DNA of 64,000 nt. Source: Bacillota bacterium. Its GTDB lineage: Bacteria > Bacillota > Clostridia > Acetivibrionales > DSM-1351. Location: the NCBI GenBank assembly GCA_023398105.1, contig JAEWST010000118.1, positions 25,779 to 89,778 on the forward strand. Direction: 5' to 3'. Positions 9,126-17,867 of this stretch are shown piece by piece (position 1 is the stretch's first letter; the number at the start of each line of letters is the position of its first letter). The notes below the pieces were generated by a model. The model was not told the origin of the DNA and searched no databases. It saw only the letters and a list, made by a program, of their open reading frames with translations. The translations under genes and the position numbers were made by a program.

Positions 9126-9176
9126 CCGAATAATAATTTGAATTTAAGTGTAATTATTCGGAAATTATTATATAAT
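9126..9176 (+). promoter_or_regulatory. Paired PurBox-like operator and -10 element of purR
   Basis: CCGAATAAT at 9126-9134 and its inverted copy ATTATTCGG at 9153-9161 are separated by 18 bases and followed by TATAAT at 9171-9176. B. subtilis PurR binds inverted CCGAAC-type boxes about 16-17 bases apart, and PurR autoregulates. This arrangement and location fit purR autoregulation. The match is by eye and is an inference. Confidence 0.65.
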
Positions 9177-9315
9177 AGTAAAGGTTATTGTATAAATTCT
9201 AGGTTATATCAATTATATATTGATTTATAGAATGAGACTATAGTATTTACCACGGTGTGATACTTAATTTTATCAAATATTATTTAAATGCAAACTAAAG
9301 ATGTGGGGAGATAAA

Positions 9316-10131
9316 ATGGACAAGATCCAACGATATGAAAGAATTACAATTATTATGAAAACATTATGTGATAATCCCAATAAGATCTTTACTTTGGGAT
9401 ACTTTTCAGGAATGTTCGGTTCAGCTAAATCAACTATTAGCGAAGATTTGGACTTTTTACAGAAAACTTTTCAAAAGAATTCTTTGGGAAATATCATTAC
9501 TATTTCTGGTGCTTCTGGAGGGGTTAAATATGTTCCTTTTATGAATGAAAACGATATTCAGTTAATACTTGATGAACTTTCAAAGGAATTATCGAACCAA
9601 GACAGAGTACTGCCAGGAGGCTATCTTTATATCCTTGACATTATATATAACCCTGAATGGGTAAATAAAATTGCTATGATATTTGCAAGTAAATTCTTTA
9701 ATTTAGAATTGGATTATGTGATAACTGTAGAGACAAAAGGAATTCCCCTAGCGTTTGCGACAGCTCAATACTTAGATGTTCCACTAGTTATTGTACGGCA
9801 CTACAACGTAGCTACTGATGGTGCATCTGTGAATATTAACTACCTTTCAGGATCATCAAAAAAAATACAGACTATGGTACTTCCTGTTAAGTCCCTAAAG
9901 AAAAATTCAAAGATTTTGTTTATTGATGACTTTATGAAGGGTGGGGGCACATCAAAAGGAATTATTGAGATGGCAAATCAATTTGAAAGTGAAGTTGTTG
10001 GTATAGGAGTTCTAATTGAAACAAATCAACCTGAAAAGAAATTGGTAGATAAATATTACTCATTAGTTACTCTAAATTCATGTCTAGATTTCCAAGAAAA
10101 TGCAGAAATTGACATAAAACCAAGTAAATGA
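9316..10131 (+). CDS. purR: Pur operon repressor PurR
   Basis: PRPP-responsive repressor of purine genes. The 271-residue protein has an N-terminal winged helix (about residues 1-75; SAKSTISEDLDFL is the recognition region) and a PRTase-fold domain. The PRPP loop ILFIDDFMKGGGTSKG, from about residue 200, has the two adjacent Asp residues and the GGGTS turn. The start is the ATG at 9316, six bases after GGGGAG; an upstream in-frame ATG at 9301 overlaps that site. A paired PurBox-like operator lies about 150 bases upstream. It begins the purR-spoVG-glmU-prs order known from B. subtilis, with yabJ absent. Confidence 0.93.
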   Translation: MDKIQRYERITIIMKTLCDNPNKIFTLGYFSGMFGSAKSTISEDLDFLQKTFQKNSLGNIITISGASGGVKYVPFMNENDIQLILDELSKELSNQDRVLPGGYLYILDIIYNPEWVNKIAMIFASKFFNLELDYVITVETKGIPLAFATAQYLDVPLVIVRHYNVATDGASVNINYLSGSSKKIQTMVLPVKSLKKNSKILFIDDFMKGGGTSKGIIEMANQFESEVVGIGVLIETNQPEKKLVDKYYSLVTLNSCLDFQENAEIDIKPSK

Positions 10132-10193
10132 ACAAAATTCAGCAATAAAAATTTATTATTACGAATATATTGCGAAAATACAATTAAAAAAGA

Positions 10194-10218
10194 AGGAATG
10201 TCTGAATTATTGGCGAAT
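10194..10218 (+). promoter_or_regulatory. Sigma-H-type promoter of spoVG
   Basis: AGGAATG at 10194-10200, a 14-base spacer, then GAAT at 10215-10218. This resembles the sigma-H promoter of B. subtilis spoVG (AGGATTT, 14 bases, GAAT). It is 42 bases upstream of the spoVG ATG. Assigned by inspection. Confidence 0.55.
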
Positions 10219-10259
10219 ATTAGATATAATCACATAATATTTCTTGGAGGTTTTGCCAT

Positions 10260-10511
10260 ATGGAAATTACAGACATCAGAATTAGAAAAATCGAAACAGA
10301 AGGAAAAATGAAAGCAGTTGTATCGGTAACATTCGATAACGAGTTTGTTGTGCATGACATTAAAATTATTGAAAGCCAGAACGGATTGTTCATGGCGATG
10401 CCAAGCAGAAAAACACCAGATGGTGAGTTTAGAGACATTGCGCATCCAATAAATGCACAAGCACGAGAGAAGCTACAAAGTGCAATATTAGCAAGTTATG
10501 AAAACTTATAA
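10260..10511 (+). CDS. spoVG: Septation/sporulation regulator SpoVG
   Basis: 83-residue SpoVG, a small nucleic-acid-binding regulator that affects septation and stage V sporulation. It has the conserved start MEITDIRIRKIETEGKMKA and the surface motif FMAMPSRKTPDGEFRDIAHPI. TTGGAGG lies ten bases before the ATG. It is followed by a strong terminator, so it is probably monocistronic and uses its own sigma-H-type promoter. Confidence 0.96.
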   Translation: MEITDIRIRKIETEGKMKAVVSVTFDNEFVVHDIKIIESQNGLFMAMPSRKTPDGEFRDIAHPINAQAREKLQSAILASYENL

Positions 10512-10566
10512 GAAAATGGAATGAATTTTGGAAAGATTCATAAAAAATTATTAGTAAGATATTATG

Positions 10567-10596
10567 AAGGATACTTTAAAAAGTATCCTTTTTTTT
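10567..10596 (+). terminator. Intrinsic terminator after spoVG
   Basis: Perfect 11-bp stem (AAGGATACTTT/AAAGTATCCTT) with a two-base loop and an uninterrupted T-run. Confidence 0.9.
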
Positions 10597-10631
10597 AATA
10601 ATAGGAATTCCTATATTAGAGGACGGCTATA

Positions 10632-10775
10632 ATGAGAATTTCGAGTAAACACAAAGTGTTTTACGAAAGGAACCTGGGTGGGTTTCTACCTAACAATGAA
10701 AAATCTGTTTGCACTAAAAATGAGCGAAGCATATTTTTTGTGTTTATTTTATTTGATATGGCTAATAGAATATAG
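10632..10775 (+). CDS. Possible 47-residue ORF, unknown
   Basis: An ATG at 10632 has AGAGGA eight bases upstream and opens a 47-codon frame with a hydrophobic stretch near its end (SIFFVFILFDMA). However, part of the DNA (GGGTTTCTACCTAACAATG) resembles an intergenic segment near 44983-45003, so it may be repeat-derived noise. Nothing else is evident in the spoVG-glmU gap. Confidence 0.2.
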   Translation: MRISSKHKVFYERNLGGFLPNNEKSVCTKNERSIFFVFILFDMANRI

Positions 10776-10890
10776 AAAATTGCACAACTAAAATGCAATT
10801 ATGAATAAATATTTAGTTATTGTAATGGGTTGAAATTATTCTATAAAAATGAGAGAATATATCCTGTAAAAACAAATGGAGGCTTTGACG

Positions 10891-12063
10891 ATGAATATGA
10901 ATTTAGGATTGGTTATTTCTGACAATAACAATTGTGCTTTTAAATCAAAATTTTTAAAAGAGCACCATGATATTTTAGGACAAAGTGTCCAACAATGGTC
11001 TACAATTTCAGTGGCAGAAGTGACTAACAATATCCAATCTATTTCGTTTCAGGATTTAGAGCAATGTAAAGAAGTTCTTAGACAAACCCAGCAAGTGGTA
11101 ATTAATTGGTCAGATCAACCCTTGATATTAGCAGAAACAGTTCAGCGTCTTTTCAAAATTCATATTGATGAAGGTAACAATGCAACAGCCGTATTTGCTA
11201 GTGATGGTGAAGCAGTTGTTTATGCTTTTGATTGCGAGGTTTTACTAAAGAAGCTAGACGATCTTAATGTTTTAAGTATTTCCAGAGACACTCTTAAAAA
11301 AATTTTCCAAACCACAGAGAAATCTAATAAAAGCATTTATGAGGATAAAAGCCAATTCCTAATAGTTAAAGATAGGGTAGCGCTTTCTTTGGCAACAGAA
11401 GAAATCAAATCTCGGATTAATCAACAAATAATGCTTTCCGGTGTAACAATTGTTGACCCATCATCTACTTATATTGATGTTGGTGTTGAAATTGGCATGG
11501 ATAGTATTATTTTTCCAAATACCATACTTCAGGGTTATACCGCTATTGGTGAAGACTGTATAATTGGACCTAATTCGAGAATTTCTAACTGTAATATTGG
11601 AAACAACACAGAAGTGGCGAATTCTATTGCTATAGACAGTTCTATTGGCGATGAAACTCATGTTGGTCCATTTGCATATTTGAGACCTGGCAGTGTTGTT
11701 GGTAGCAAAGTAAAAATCGGTGATTTTGTGGAAATTAAGAAGTCTTTTATTGGGGATAGAACAAAAGTTTCACACTTGACCTATATAGGTGATGCTGAGA
11801 TAGGAAAAAATGTAAATGTAGGTTGTGGAGTTGTAGTTGTAAACTATGATGGCAAACACAAGAATAAGACTATAGTCGAGGATAATTGCTTTATTGGATG
11901 TAACACTAACTTGGTATCACCAGTGGTAGTCCACAGTGGTGCTTATACTGCTGCTGGTTCTACAATAACAGATGCTGTGCCTGAAAACTCATTGGCTATA
12001 GCTCGTGAACGTCAGATTGTAAAGCATGATTGGGTTAGTAAAAAAGGTCTCAATCGAGAATAG
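10891..12063 (+). CDS. glmU: GlmU with degenerate uridylyltransferase domain and intact acetyltransferase domain
   Basis: 390 residues against about 455 for normal GlmU. The C-terminal left-handed beta-helix acetyltransferase domain is intact: isoleucine-rich hexapeptide repeats, the catalytic-His motif KVSHLTYIGDAEIG, NYDGKHKNKT and AGSTITDAVPENSLAIARER. It should therefore still acetylate glucosamine-1-phosphate. The N-terminal pyrophosphorylase domain is shortened, and where the family has its GxGTRM nucleotide loop this protein reads ISDNNNCAFKSKFLKEHHD. The UTP-binding signature is gone, so the uridylyl transfer step probably needs another enzyme. Start at the ATG at 10891, eight bases after GGAGG. 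It lies between spoVG and prs, as in B. subtilis. Confidence 0.88.
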   Translation: MNMNLGLVISDNNNCAFKSKFLKEHHDILGQSVQQWSTISVAEVTNNIQSISFQDLEQCKEVLRQTQQVVINWSDQPLILAETVQRLFKIHIDEGNNATAVFASDGEAVVYAFDCEVLLKKLDDLNVLSISRDTLKKIFQTTEKSNKSIYEDKSQFLIVKDRVALSLATEEIKSRINQQIMLSGVTIVDPSSTYIDVGVEIGMDSIIFPNTILQGYTAIGEDCIIGPNSRISNCNIGNNTEVANSIAIDSSIGDETHVGPFAYLRPGSVVGSKVKIGDFVEIKKSFIGDRTKVSHLTYIGDAEIGKNVNVGCGVVVVNYDGKHKNKTIVEDNCFIGCNTNLVSPVVVHSGAYTAAGSTITDAVPENSLAIARERQIVKHDWVSKKGLNRE

Positions 12064-12386
12064 CACCTTCAGCGTTTTTATATGCATTAACTAATGCGCT
12101 TTAATCATATTAATTCACTGGCTCATTGACTTTTGCATTAAAATATTAAGCATAAAGTTAAGAATTATTAATTCGTAGCAAAATAAGCTTGGTTATGGAG
12201 GGTAGTTTTTTACTACTGTCTCTGTATTTTTAAAGGCTTAGCTAACTTTATGGTTATTTAAATAATGCTTCTAATCAAAATAAAATATGATTTATGATAT
12301 ATTTAATCATATTAAAAAGCAGACATTATAAAAAGGGTTATAATGAAAACAAATTAAAACATAGCGGTTAAAAAAGGAGAATGGAA
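12064..12386 (+). other. glmU-prs intergenic region, no gene seen
   Basis: About 320 AT-rich bases. A small GCATTA/AATGC hairpin near 12084-12098 and a GTAGT/ACTAC hairpin near 12203-12217 are the only structures I see. The prs promoter presumably lies here, but no convincing -35/-10 pair was picked out. Confidence 0.4.
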
Positions 12387-13346
12387 ATGAATTTGCATGG
12401 AAAGGACATAAAAATATTTGCAGGAAATTCAAATAGAGGATTAGTCAATGAGATTGCTGATAAAATAGGTATTCCTGTAGGTATTGCTAGCGTTGGAGGC
12501 TTTAGTGATGGAGAAACTGCTGTAAACATCGGAGAGGTAGTAAGAGGCTCAGATGTTTTTATTATTCAATCTACATGTCAGCCTGTAAATGATAATCTTA
12601 TGGAATTATTGGTTATGATTGATGCAGTAAAGAGAGCTTCTGCTGGTAGAATTACTGCTGTTATTCCATACTTTGGATATGCAAGACAAGACAGAAAAGC
12701 TAGGGCTAGAGATCCTATTTCAGCTAAATTAGTTGCGAATCTAATTACTACTGCTGGAGCAGACAGAATATTAACAATGGATTTACATGCTCCACAAATT
12801 CAGGGATTCTTTGATATTCCTGTAGATCATCTGTTAGGATTGCCAATTATAGCAGAGTATTTAAAAGAAAAATTTATTAATGACGATGATTTAGTCATTG
12901 TTTCTCCTGATGTGGGTAGTGTTACACGGTCAAGAAAAGTAGCTGAAAGGTTAGAATGTCCGTTAGCTATTATAGATAAGCGTAGACCTAAGGCGAATGT
13001 ATCTGAGGTAATGAATATTATTGGTGATATTAGAAATAAAAAATGCGTACTTGTTGATGACTTAATAGATACAGCTGGTACTATTGTTAATGGTGCAAAT
13101 GCATTAATTGAAGCAGGTGCAAAGGAAGTATATGCATGTTGCACACATGCAGTTCTTTCAGGACCAGCTATTGAGAGAATACAAACATCGGCTATAAAAG
13201 AAATGGTAGTTTTAAATACTATTCCTCTTAGTGAAGAAAAGAAAATTGATAAGATAACTGCGTTATCTGTTGCAAGTATTTTAGCTGAGGCGATTGAAAG
13301 AATATATGGAGATATATCAATAAGTACTTTATTTACTCAGGTGTAA
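12387..13346 (+). CDS. prs: Ribose-phosphate pyrophosphokinase Prs
   Basis: Makes PRPP from ribose-5-phosphate and ATP, feeding purine, pyrimidine, histidine and NAD synthesis. The 319-residue protein has the catalytic flexible-loop region (YFGYARQDRKARARDPISAK), the DLHAPQIQGFFDIPVDHL motif and the PRPP-binding loop VDDLIDTAGTIVNGA (near residue 223). Initiation is set at the ATG at 12387, seven bases after AGGAG; the ATG at 12381 is too close. It follows glmU as in B. subtilis, but the L25-type ctc gene normally between prs and pth is absent. Confidence 0.97.
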   Translation: MNLHGKDIKIFAGNSNRGLVNEIADKIGIPVGIASVGGFSDGETAVNIGEVVRGSDVFIIQSTCQPVNDNLMELLVMIDAVKRASAGRITAVIPYFGYARQDRKARARDPISAKLVANLITTAGADRILTMDLHAPQIQGFFDIPVDHLLGLPIIAEYLKEKFINDDDLVIVSPDVGSVTRSRKVAERLECPLAIIDKRRPKANVSEVMNIIGDIRNKKCVLVDDLIDTAGTIVNGANALIEAGAKEVYACCTHAVLSGPAIERIQTSAIKEMVVLNTIPLSEEKKIDKITALSVASILAEAIERIYGDISISTLFTQV

Positions 13347-13354
13347 ATTACCAA

Positions 13355-13425
13355 AGTCAAATTACGGTTCAAGCCATTGACCGATAGAACATTGGGACAA
13401 TAGTAATTGTAATTGACTTTTAACT
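13355..13425 (+). repeat. Short GTCAATTAC-family repeat
   Basis: Left end AAGTCAAATTACGGTT and right end GTAATTGACTTTT are inverted, about 70 bp apart. A shortened member of the family seen at 5937 and 28926. Confidence 0.55.
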
Positions 13426-13430
13426 TCTAT

Positions 13431-13496
13431 GGGTGGTTCTTATCTGACATAGCAATGTTGGCGTATCAACTTGTGTTGTTTGGGAACCACCCTTTT
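13431..13496 (+). terminator. Probable terminator after prs
   Basis: GGGTGGTTC at 13431-13439 pairs with GAACCACCC at 13484-13492 and is followed by TTTT. The loop is long (44 bases) but can form inner pairs. Likely the prs terminator. Confidence 0.65.
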
Positions 13497-13549
13497 AAAT
13501 ATGTTTATTTGATGCAAAGGGTTTTGGATTTGATAGGTGTGGATTAGTT

Positions 13550-13620
13550 TTATAACGAGGCAAGAAAATGTCCCCCACTTCTATAAGTGGCGGGTACCAT
13601 TTTGAATCTAAGCGTTATAA
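13550..13620 (+). mobile_element. 71-bp internally deleted TTATAACG-family MITE
   Basis: Both termini are present (TTATAACG at 13550-13557, CGTTATAA at 13613-13620) and the left hairpin CCACTTCTATAAGTGG is kept, but the middle and right hairpin are deleted relative to the 157-bp copies. It ends directly before the pth binding site. Confidence 0.8.
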
Positions 13621-13638
13621 GGGACTGGAGGTGCTAAT

Positions 13639-14208
13639 TTGGAGGATATATTTCTGGTTGTAGGGCTTGGTAATCCTGGTAATAAATACGAAAATACCAG
13701 ACATAATGTTGGATTTCATGCAATAGATTACCTCTCAGAAAGGCATAATATCAAGCTTACTAAGATTGGATATAAAGCAATATATGGTGAAGGTTTTATT
13801 GACGGAACAAGAGTTATACTACTTAAGCCACAAACATTTATGAACTTAAGCGGTGAAAGTGTAAGAGAAATTGTAATCTGGTACAAGATTCCGTTAGAGA
13901 GACTAATAGTTATTTATGATGATATTGACTTAGAACCAGGTAAAATTAGAGTTAGACCAAAAGGCAGTTCAGGATCTCATAATGGTATGAAGTCTATAAT
14001 ATATCAGCTTCAAGAACAGAACTTCCCAAGGATAAGGATAGGTATTGGACGTCCTCCTGAAAAGTGGGATCTTGCAGACTATGTGCTTAGCAAGTTTCCG
14101 AAGGAAGATTGGGAAATAATATTTAATAGTATTGAAAAAGCAGCTGAAGCAGCTATAATGGTAACAAAAAGCGGACCCGAAAAGGCAATGAATTATTATA
14201 ATAAATAA
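13639..14208 (+). CDS. pth: Peptidyl-tRNA hydrolase Pth
   Basis: Releases tRNA from prematurely dropped peptidyl-tRNA. The 189-residue protein carries GLGNPGNKYENTRHNVGF at residues 9-26 with the catalytic His at 22, the KPQTFMNLSGESV motif and the YDDIDLEPGKIRVRPKGS segment. It starts at TTG, eight bases after GGAGG. The upstream 71-bp MITE abuts the ribosome binding site, so transcription must cross or start near it. It precedes mfd, as in B. subtilis. Confidence 0.96.
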   Translation: MEDIFLVVGLGNPGNKYENTRHNVGFHAIDYLSERHNIKLTKIGYKAIYGEGFIDGTRVILLKPQTFMNLSGESVREIVIWYKIPLERLIVIYDDIDLEPGKIRVRPKGSSGSHNGMKSIIYQLQEQNFPRIRIGIGRPPEKWDLADYVLSKFPKEDWEIIFNSIEKAAEAAIMVTKSGPEKAMNYYNK

Positions 14209-14261
14209 CTCGACTGTCGTAGTACAGCATTAATTCTATACAATAATTTGGAGGCACAGGA

Positions 14262-17200
14262 ATGAATTTATTTACAGATCCTCTATTAAAATTAAAAGAG
14301 TATAATACACTTTTATCTGCTATAAAGGAAAACATGGGTCCTGTATCAGTTGTTGGACCATCCGACTCTCAGAAGGTTCATTTAATATATTCATTGTGTA
14401 CTCATGCTAAGACTAGAGGTCTGTTTATAACCTATAATGAAATACAGGCTAGAAGAGTATTTGATGACTTTTCATTATTTCTCGGTGAGGATGTACTCTA
14501 TTTACCACCAAAGGAAACAATGCTATATAATGTCGAGGCTAGGAGTAACGATCTTATTTATCAAAGAGTTAAAACCCTATTACGATGTATGCAGGGTGAC
14601 TACAAAATGTTGGTTATTTCGGCTGAAGCACTTATTCAGATGATTTCTCCTATGGACATATTCAAAGATGGAATTATATCCTTTAATATTGGCACACAAA
14701 TTGATTTAGACGAGCTAATATCAAAACTAGTGTTATATGGATATGAAAGAGTTGAATTAGTAGAAGGAAAAGCACAGTTTGCTATTCGTGGAGGAATTAT
14801 TGACATATTTTCAATAAATGAAGAACAACCCTTGCGTATAGAACTTTTTGATACAGAGGTTGATTCAATCAGATATTTTGATGCCGCTACCCAGAGATCA
14901 ACACAAGCAATAGAACAATGTAAGATATCACCTGCCAGAGATGTTGTATATAAACAAGGTACAAAGGAAGATATTATTTCTAAAATAAATAAAGAATTAT
15001 CAGAATATGTAAAGAAATTAAACAAAAAAGGCAATTCTGATATAAGTAGCAATATAGTCAAAAGAGTTAATGAGGACATTGAAAGAATTAACATAAACCA
15101 CTATTTTGCAGGAATAGACAGATATCTGCCGTATATACTTGAAACTCCGGCATCAATTCTTGATTACATTGACAGTAATGTAATAGCGGTCTTTGATGAA
15201 ACAATACGAATTGAACAGAGAATAGAAAACTTAGTCCTTGAACAGGATGAATTGTCTAAAAGTATGATTGAGAAGGGTGCAATGTTGCCAAATGGAGCAA
15301 GCTGGAGTCATTCCATAGACTATATTTTAAAGAGTGTTCAAAGATTTAGAACTGTTACTATGGCTGCAATTTCATCAAATAATTCATTTGTTAGACCATA
15401 TGAACAGGTTTCCATTCCATGCAGGACTGGCAATTCATATCAAAATCATATAGATTTGCTTATTAATGATATTCAACATTTAAGGGAAAAGGAATATAAA
15501 ATTGTTGTCCTTTCGGGTCCTAGCGGAAGAGGTCATAGGTTGGTTGAAACACTGGCAACTAATGAAATAGTAGCTAACTTTGTAGATGACCTTGATAGAG
15601 AGCTTTTAAACAAAGAGGTTGTTATTACCCGTGGAAGCCTTCAAAAAGGATTTGAATATCCTACTATTGGTTTTGTAATAATAAGTGATAAAGAAGTATT
15701 TGGACAGGATAAAAGAATAAAAAAGGCAAAATCTAAGCATGATGGTAATAAAATTAAAGCATTCTCGGACTTGAATGTAGGCGATTTTGTTGTTCACCAA
15801 GCACATGGGATAGGTCAATATATAGGTATTGAAAAGCTAGCTGTTGGTGAAATAAAAAGAGATTACCTTAAAATTAAATATCAGGATAATGGCTTTTTGT
15901 ATATTCCTACAAATCAGCTGGATTTAATTCAAAAATATATAGGTTCAGAAGGCAAGGCTCCAAAAGTTAATAAGCTTGGAGGTACAGAATGGGCTAAAAC
16001 AAAAAATAGGGTTAAGGAATCTCTTAGAGAAATTGCCGCTGAATTGATAAAGCTATACGCACAACGAGAGGCTGCAAATGGATTTGCTTTTTCTAAAGAT
16101 ACAGTTTGGCAAAGTCAGTTTGAAGAAATATTTCCTTATGATGAAACAGATGATCAGCTAAAGTGTATAGATGAAATTAAAAAGGATATGGAATCCGATA
16201 AGCACATGGATAGGCTTCTTTGCGGAGATGTGGGATATGGAAAGACTGAGGTTGCAATTAGAGCAGTATTTAAGGCTGTAATGGATGGAAAGCAGGTAGC
16301 ATACCTTGTTCCAACAACTATACTGGCACAGCAGCAATATGAAAATTTTAAGAAGAGAATGAGTGATTTTCCTGTAACTGTAGATGTAATAAGCAGATTT
16401 CGAACAGCGGCTGAACAGAAAAAAATTATTAAGTCGGTAAAAAGTGGAAATATAGATGTGTTAATTGGAACCCATAGATTACTGCAAAAAGACATTGAAT
16501 TCAAAGACTTAGGACTTCTTGTAGTTGACGAAGAACAACGATTTGGAGTAACTCATAAAGAAAAGCTAAAAGCAATAAAGCCAAATGTGGATGCACTTAC
16601 ATTAACAGCTACACCTATACCAAGAACCTTGCACATGTCTTTAGTTGGAATAAGGGATATAAGTGTTATAGAAGATCCCCCTGAGGAGCGATATCCTGTT
16701 CAAACATATGTTATGGAACACAATGCTGAATTAATAAGGGATGGTATAATCAGAGAACTTTCACGAAATGGTCAGGTTTTCTATCTATTTAACAGGGTTA
16801 GAGGAATTGAACTCAAGGCTAACGAAATTAAGGCACTTGTACCTGAAGCAAGGGTGGCTATTGCTCATGGGCAAATGAATGAAAAAGAGCTAGAAGATGT
16901 TATGTATAGCTTTATAAATGGTGAATATGACGTTTTGGTTTGCACAACAATTATTGAATCAGGGCTAGACATGCCAAATGTCAATACAATAGTAGTTGAG
17001 GATGCAGACAGAATGGGATTGTCTCAACTGTATCAAATCAGAGGCAGAGTGGGTCGTTCAAATAGATTGGCATATGCGTATATTACCTACAAAAGGGATA
17101 AAGCATTGTCGGAGGTGGCTGAGAAAAGGCTTCAGGCTATTAAAGAATTTACGGAGTTTGGTTCGGGTTTCAGAATAGCAATGAGAGATCTTGAAATCAG

Positions 17201-17786
17201 AGGGGCTGGTAATTTGCTTGGCTCAGAGCAGCATGGGCATATGGAAACTGTAGGATATGAAATGTATTGCAAGCTTCTTGAGGAGGCTGTTCGTGAATAT
17301 AGTGGTGATAGCAGCAATACATTTGATGAGGAAATTTCTATTGATTTAAATGTCAGCGCATATATTGACGACGATTATATTAGTTCTGAGGAACTAAAAA
17401 TTGATATGTACAAGAAAATAGCAGCTATATTAGATGAAAATGATGTTATTGATATTAATGATGAGCTTATAGATAGATATGGAGATATTCCAGAGGAAGT
17501 AGAAAATTTGATGGATATTGCATATATAAAGATGCTTGCAAAGAAATGTGGCTTTATTAATGTACAACAAAAAGACAATACTATAATTTTGCAATTAAGT
17601 AAGTCTGTAGCTAAAATTTCATTATATATCGGCACTCTTATGGATAAATACCCTAGAAGGATTTTGTTCAATGCTAGCAGCAGTCCATATATTACATTTA
17701 AACTTGTTAATAATAATACAAAGGATATACTGACAAATATTAAGATTTTATTACATGACATTATTAAATTGCAGTATTCGGAATAA
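14262..17786 (+). CDS. mfd: Transcription-repair coupling factor Mfd
   Basis: 1174-residue ATP-dependent translocase that displaces stalled RNA polymerase and recruits nucleotide excision repair. Order of domains: N-terminal UvrB-homology region; RNA-polymerase-interacting domain (VGDFVVHQAHGIGQYIGIEKL-type sequence near residue 505); helicase motor with Walker A GDVGYGKTEVAIRA (about 653), DEEQRFG (about 755) and QIRGRVGRS; TRG motif followed by GAGNLLGSEQHGH (about 980); and a C-terminal regulatory domain. The ATG has TTGGAGG upstream. It follows pth by 53 bases and is probably co-transcribed with it. Confidence 0.97.
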   Translation: MNLFTDPLLKLKEYNTLLSAIKENMGPVSVVGPSDSQKVHLIYSLCTHAKTRGLFITYNEIQARRVFDDFSLFLGEDVLYLPPKETMLYNVEARSNDLIYQRVKTLLRCMQGDYKMLVISAEALIQMISPMDIFKDGIISFNIGTQIDLDELISKLVLYGYERVELVEGKAQFAIRGGIIDIFSINEEQPLRIELFDTEVDSIRYFDAATQRSTQAIEQCKISPARDVVYKQGTKEDIISKINKELSEYVKKLNKKGNSDISSNIVKRVNEDIERININHYFAGIDRYLPYILETPASILDYIDSNVIAVFDETIRIEQRIENLVLEQDELSKSMIEKGAMLPNGASWSHSIDYILKSVQRFRTVTMAAISSNNSFVRPYEQVSIPCRTGNSYQNHIDLLINDIQHLREKEYKIVVLSGPSGRGHRLVETLATNEIVANFVDDLDRELLNKEVVITRGSLQKGFEYPTIGFVIISDKEVFGQDKRIKKAKSKHDGNKIKAFSDLNVGDFVVHQAHGIGQYIGIEKLAVGEIKRDYLKIKYQDNGFLYIPTNQLDLIQKYIGSEGKAPKVNKLGGTEWAKTKNRVKESLREIAAELIKLYAQREAANGFAFSKDTVWQSQFEEIFPYDETDDQLKCIDEIKKDMESDKHMDRLLCGDVGYGKTEVAIRAVFKAVMDGKQVAYLVPTTILAQQQYENFKKRMSDFPVTVDVISRFRTAAEQKKIIKSVKSGNIDVLIGTHRLLQKDIEFKDLGLLVVDEEQRFGVTHKEKLKAIKPNVDALTLTATPIPRTLHMSLVGIRDISVIEDPPEERYPVQTYVMEHNAELIRDGIIRELSRNGQVFYLFNRVRGIELKANEIKALVPEARVAIAHGQMNEKELEDVMYSFINGEYDVLVCTTIIESGLDMPNVNTIVVEDADRMGLSQLYQIRGRVGRSNRLAYAYITYKRDKALSEVAEKRLQAIKEFTEFGSGFRIAMRDLEIRGAGNLLGSEQHGHMETVGYEMYCKLLEEAVREYSGDSSNTFDEEISIDLNVSAYIDDDYISSEELKIDMYKKIAAILDENDVIDINDELIDRYGDIPEEVENLMDIAYIKMLAKKCGFINVQQKDNTIILQLSKSVAKISLYIGTLMDKYPRRILFNASSSPYITFKLVNNNTKDILTNIKILLHDIIKLQYSE

Positions 17787-17867
17787 TTGAATATAATTAT
17801 TATAGTGGGATTTTGTAAAATACAGGATTCATGAGTTGGAAAAATATATAATGGGGAGCGATTACCT

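Noticed and set aside
14636..15094. 152-codon minus-strand ORF inside mfd
   Set aside because: Shadow of mfd; low-complexity serine- and isoleucine-rich translation.
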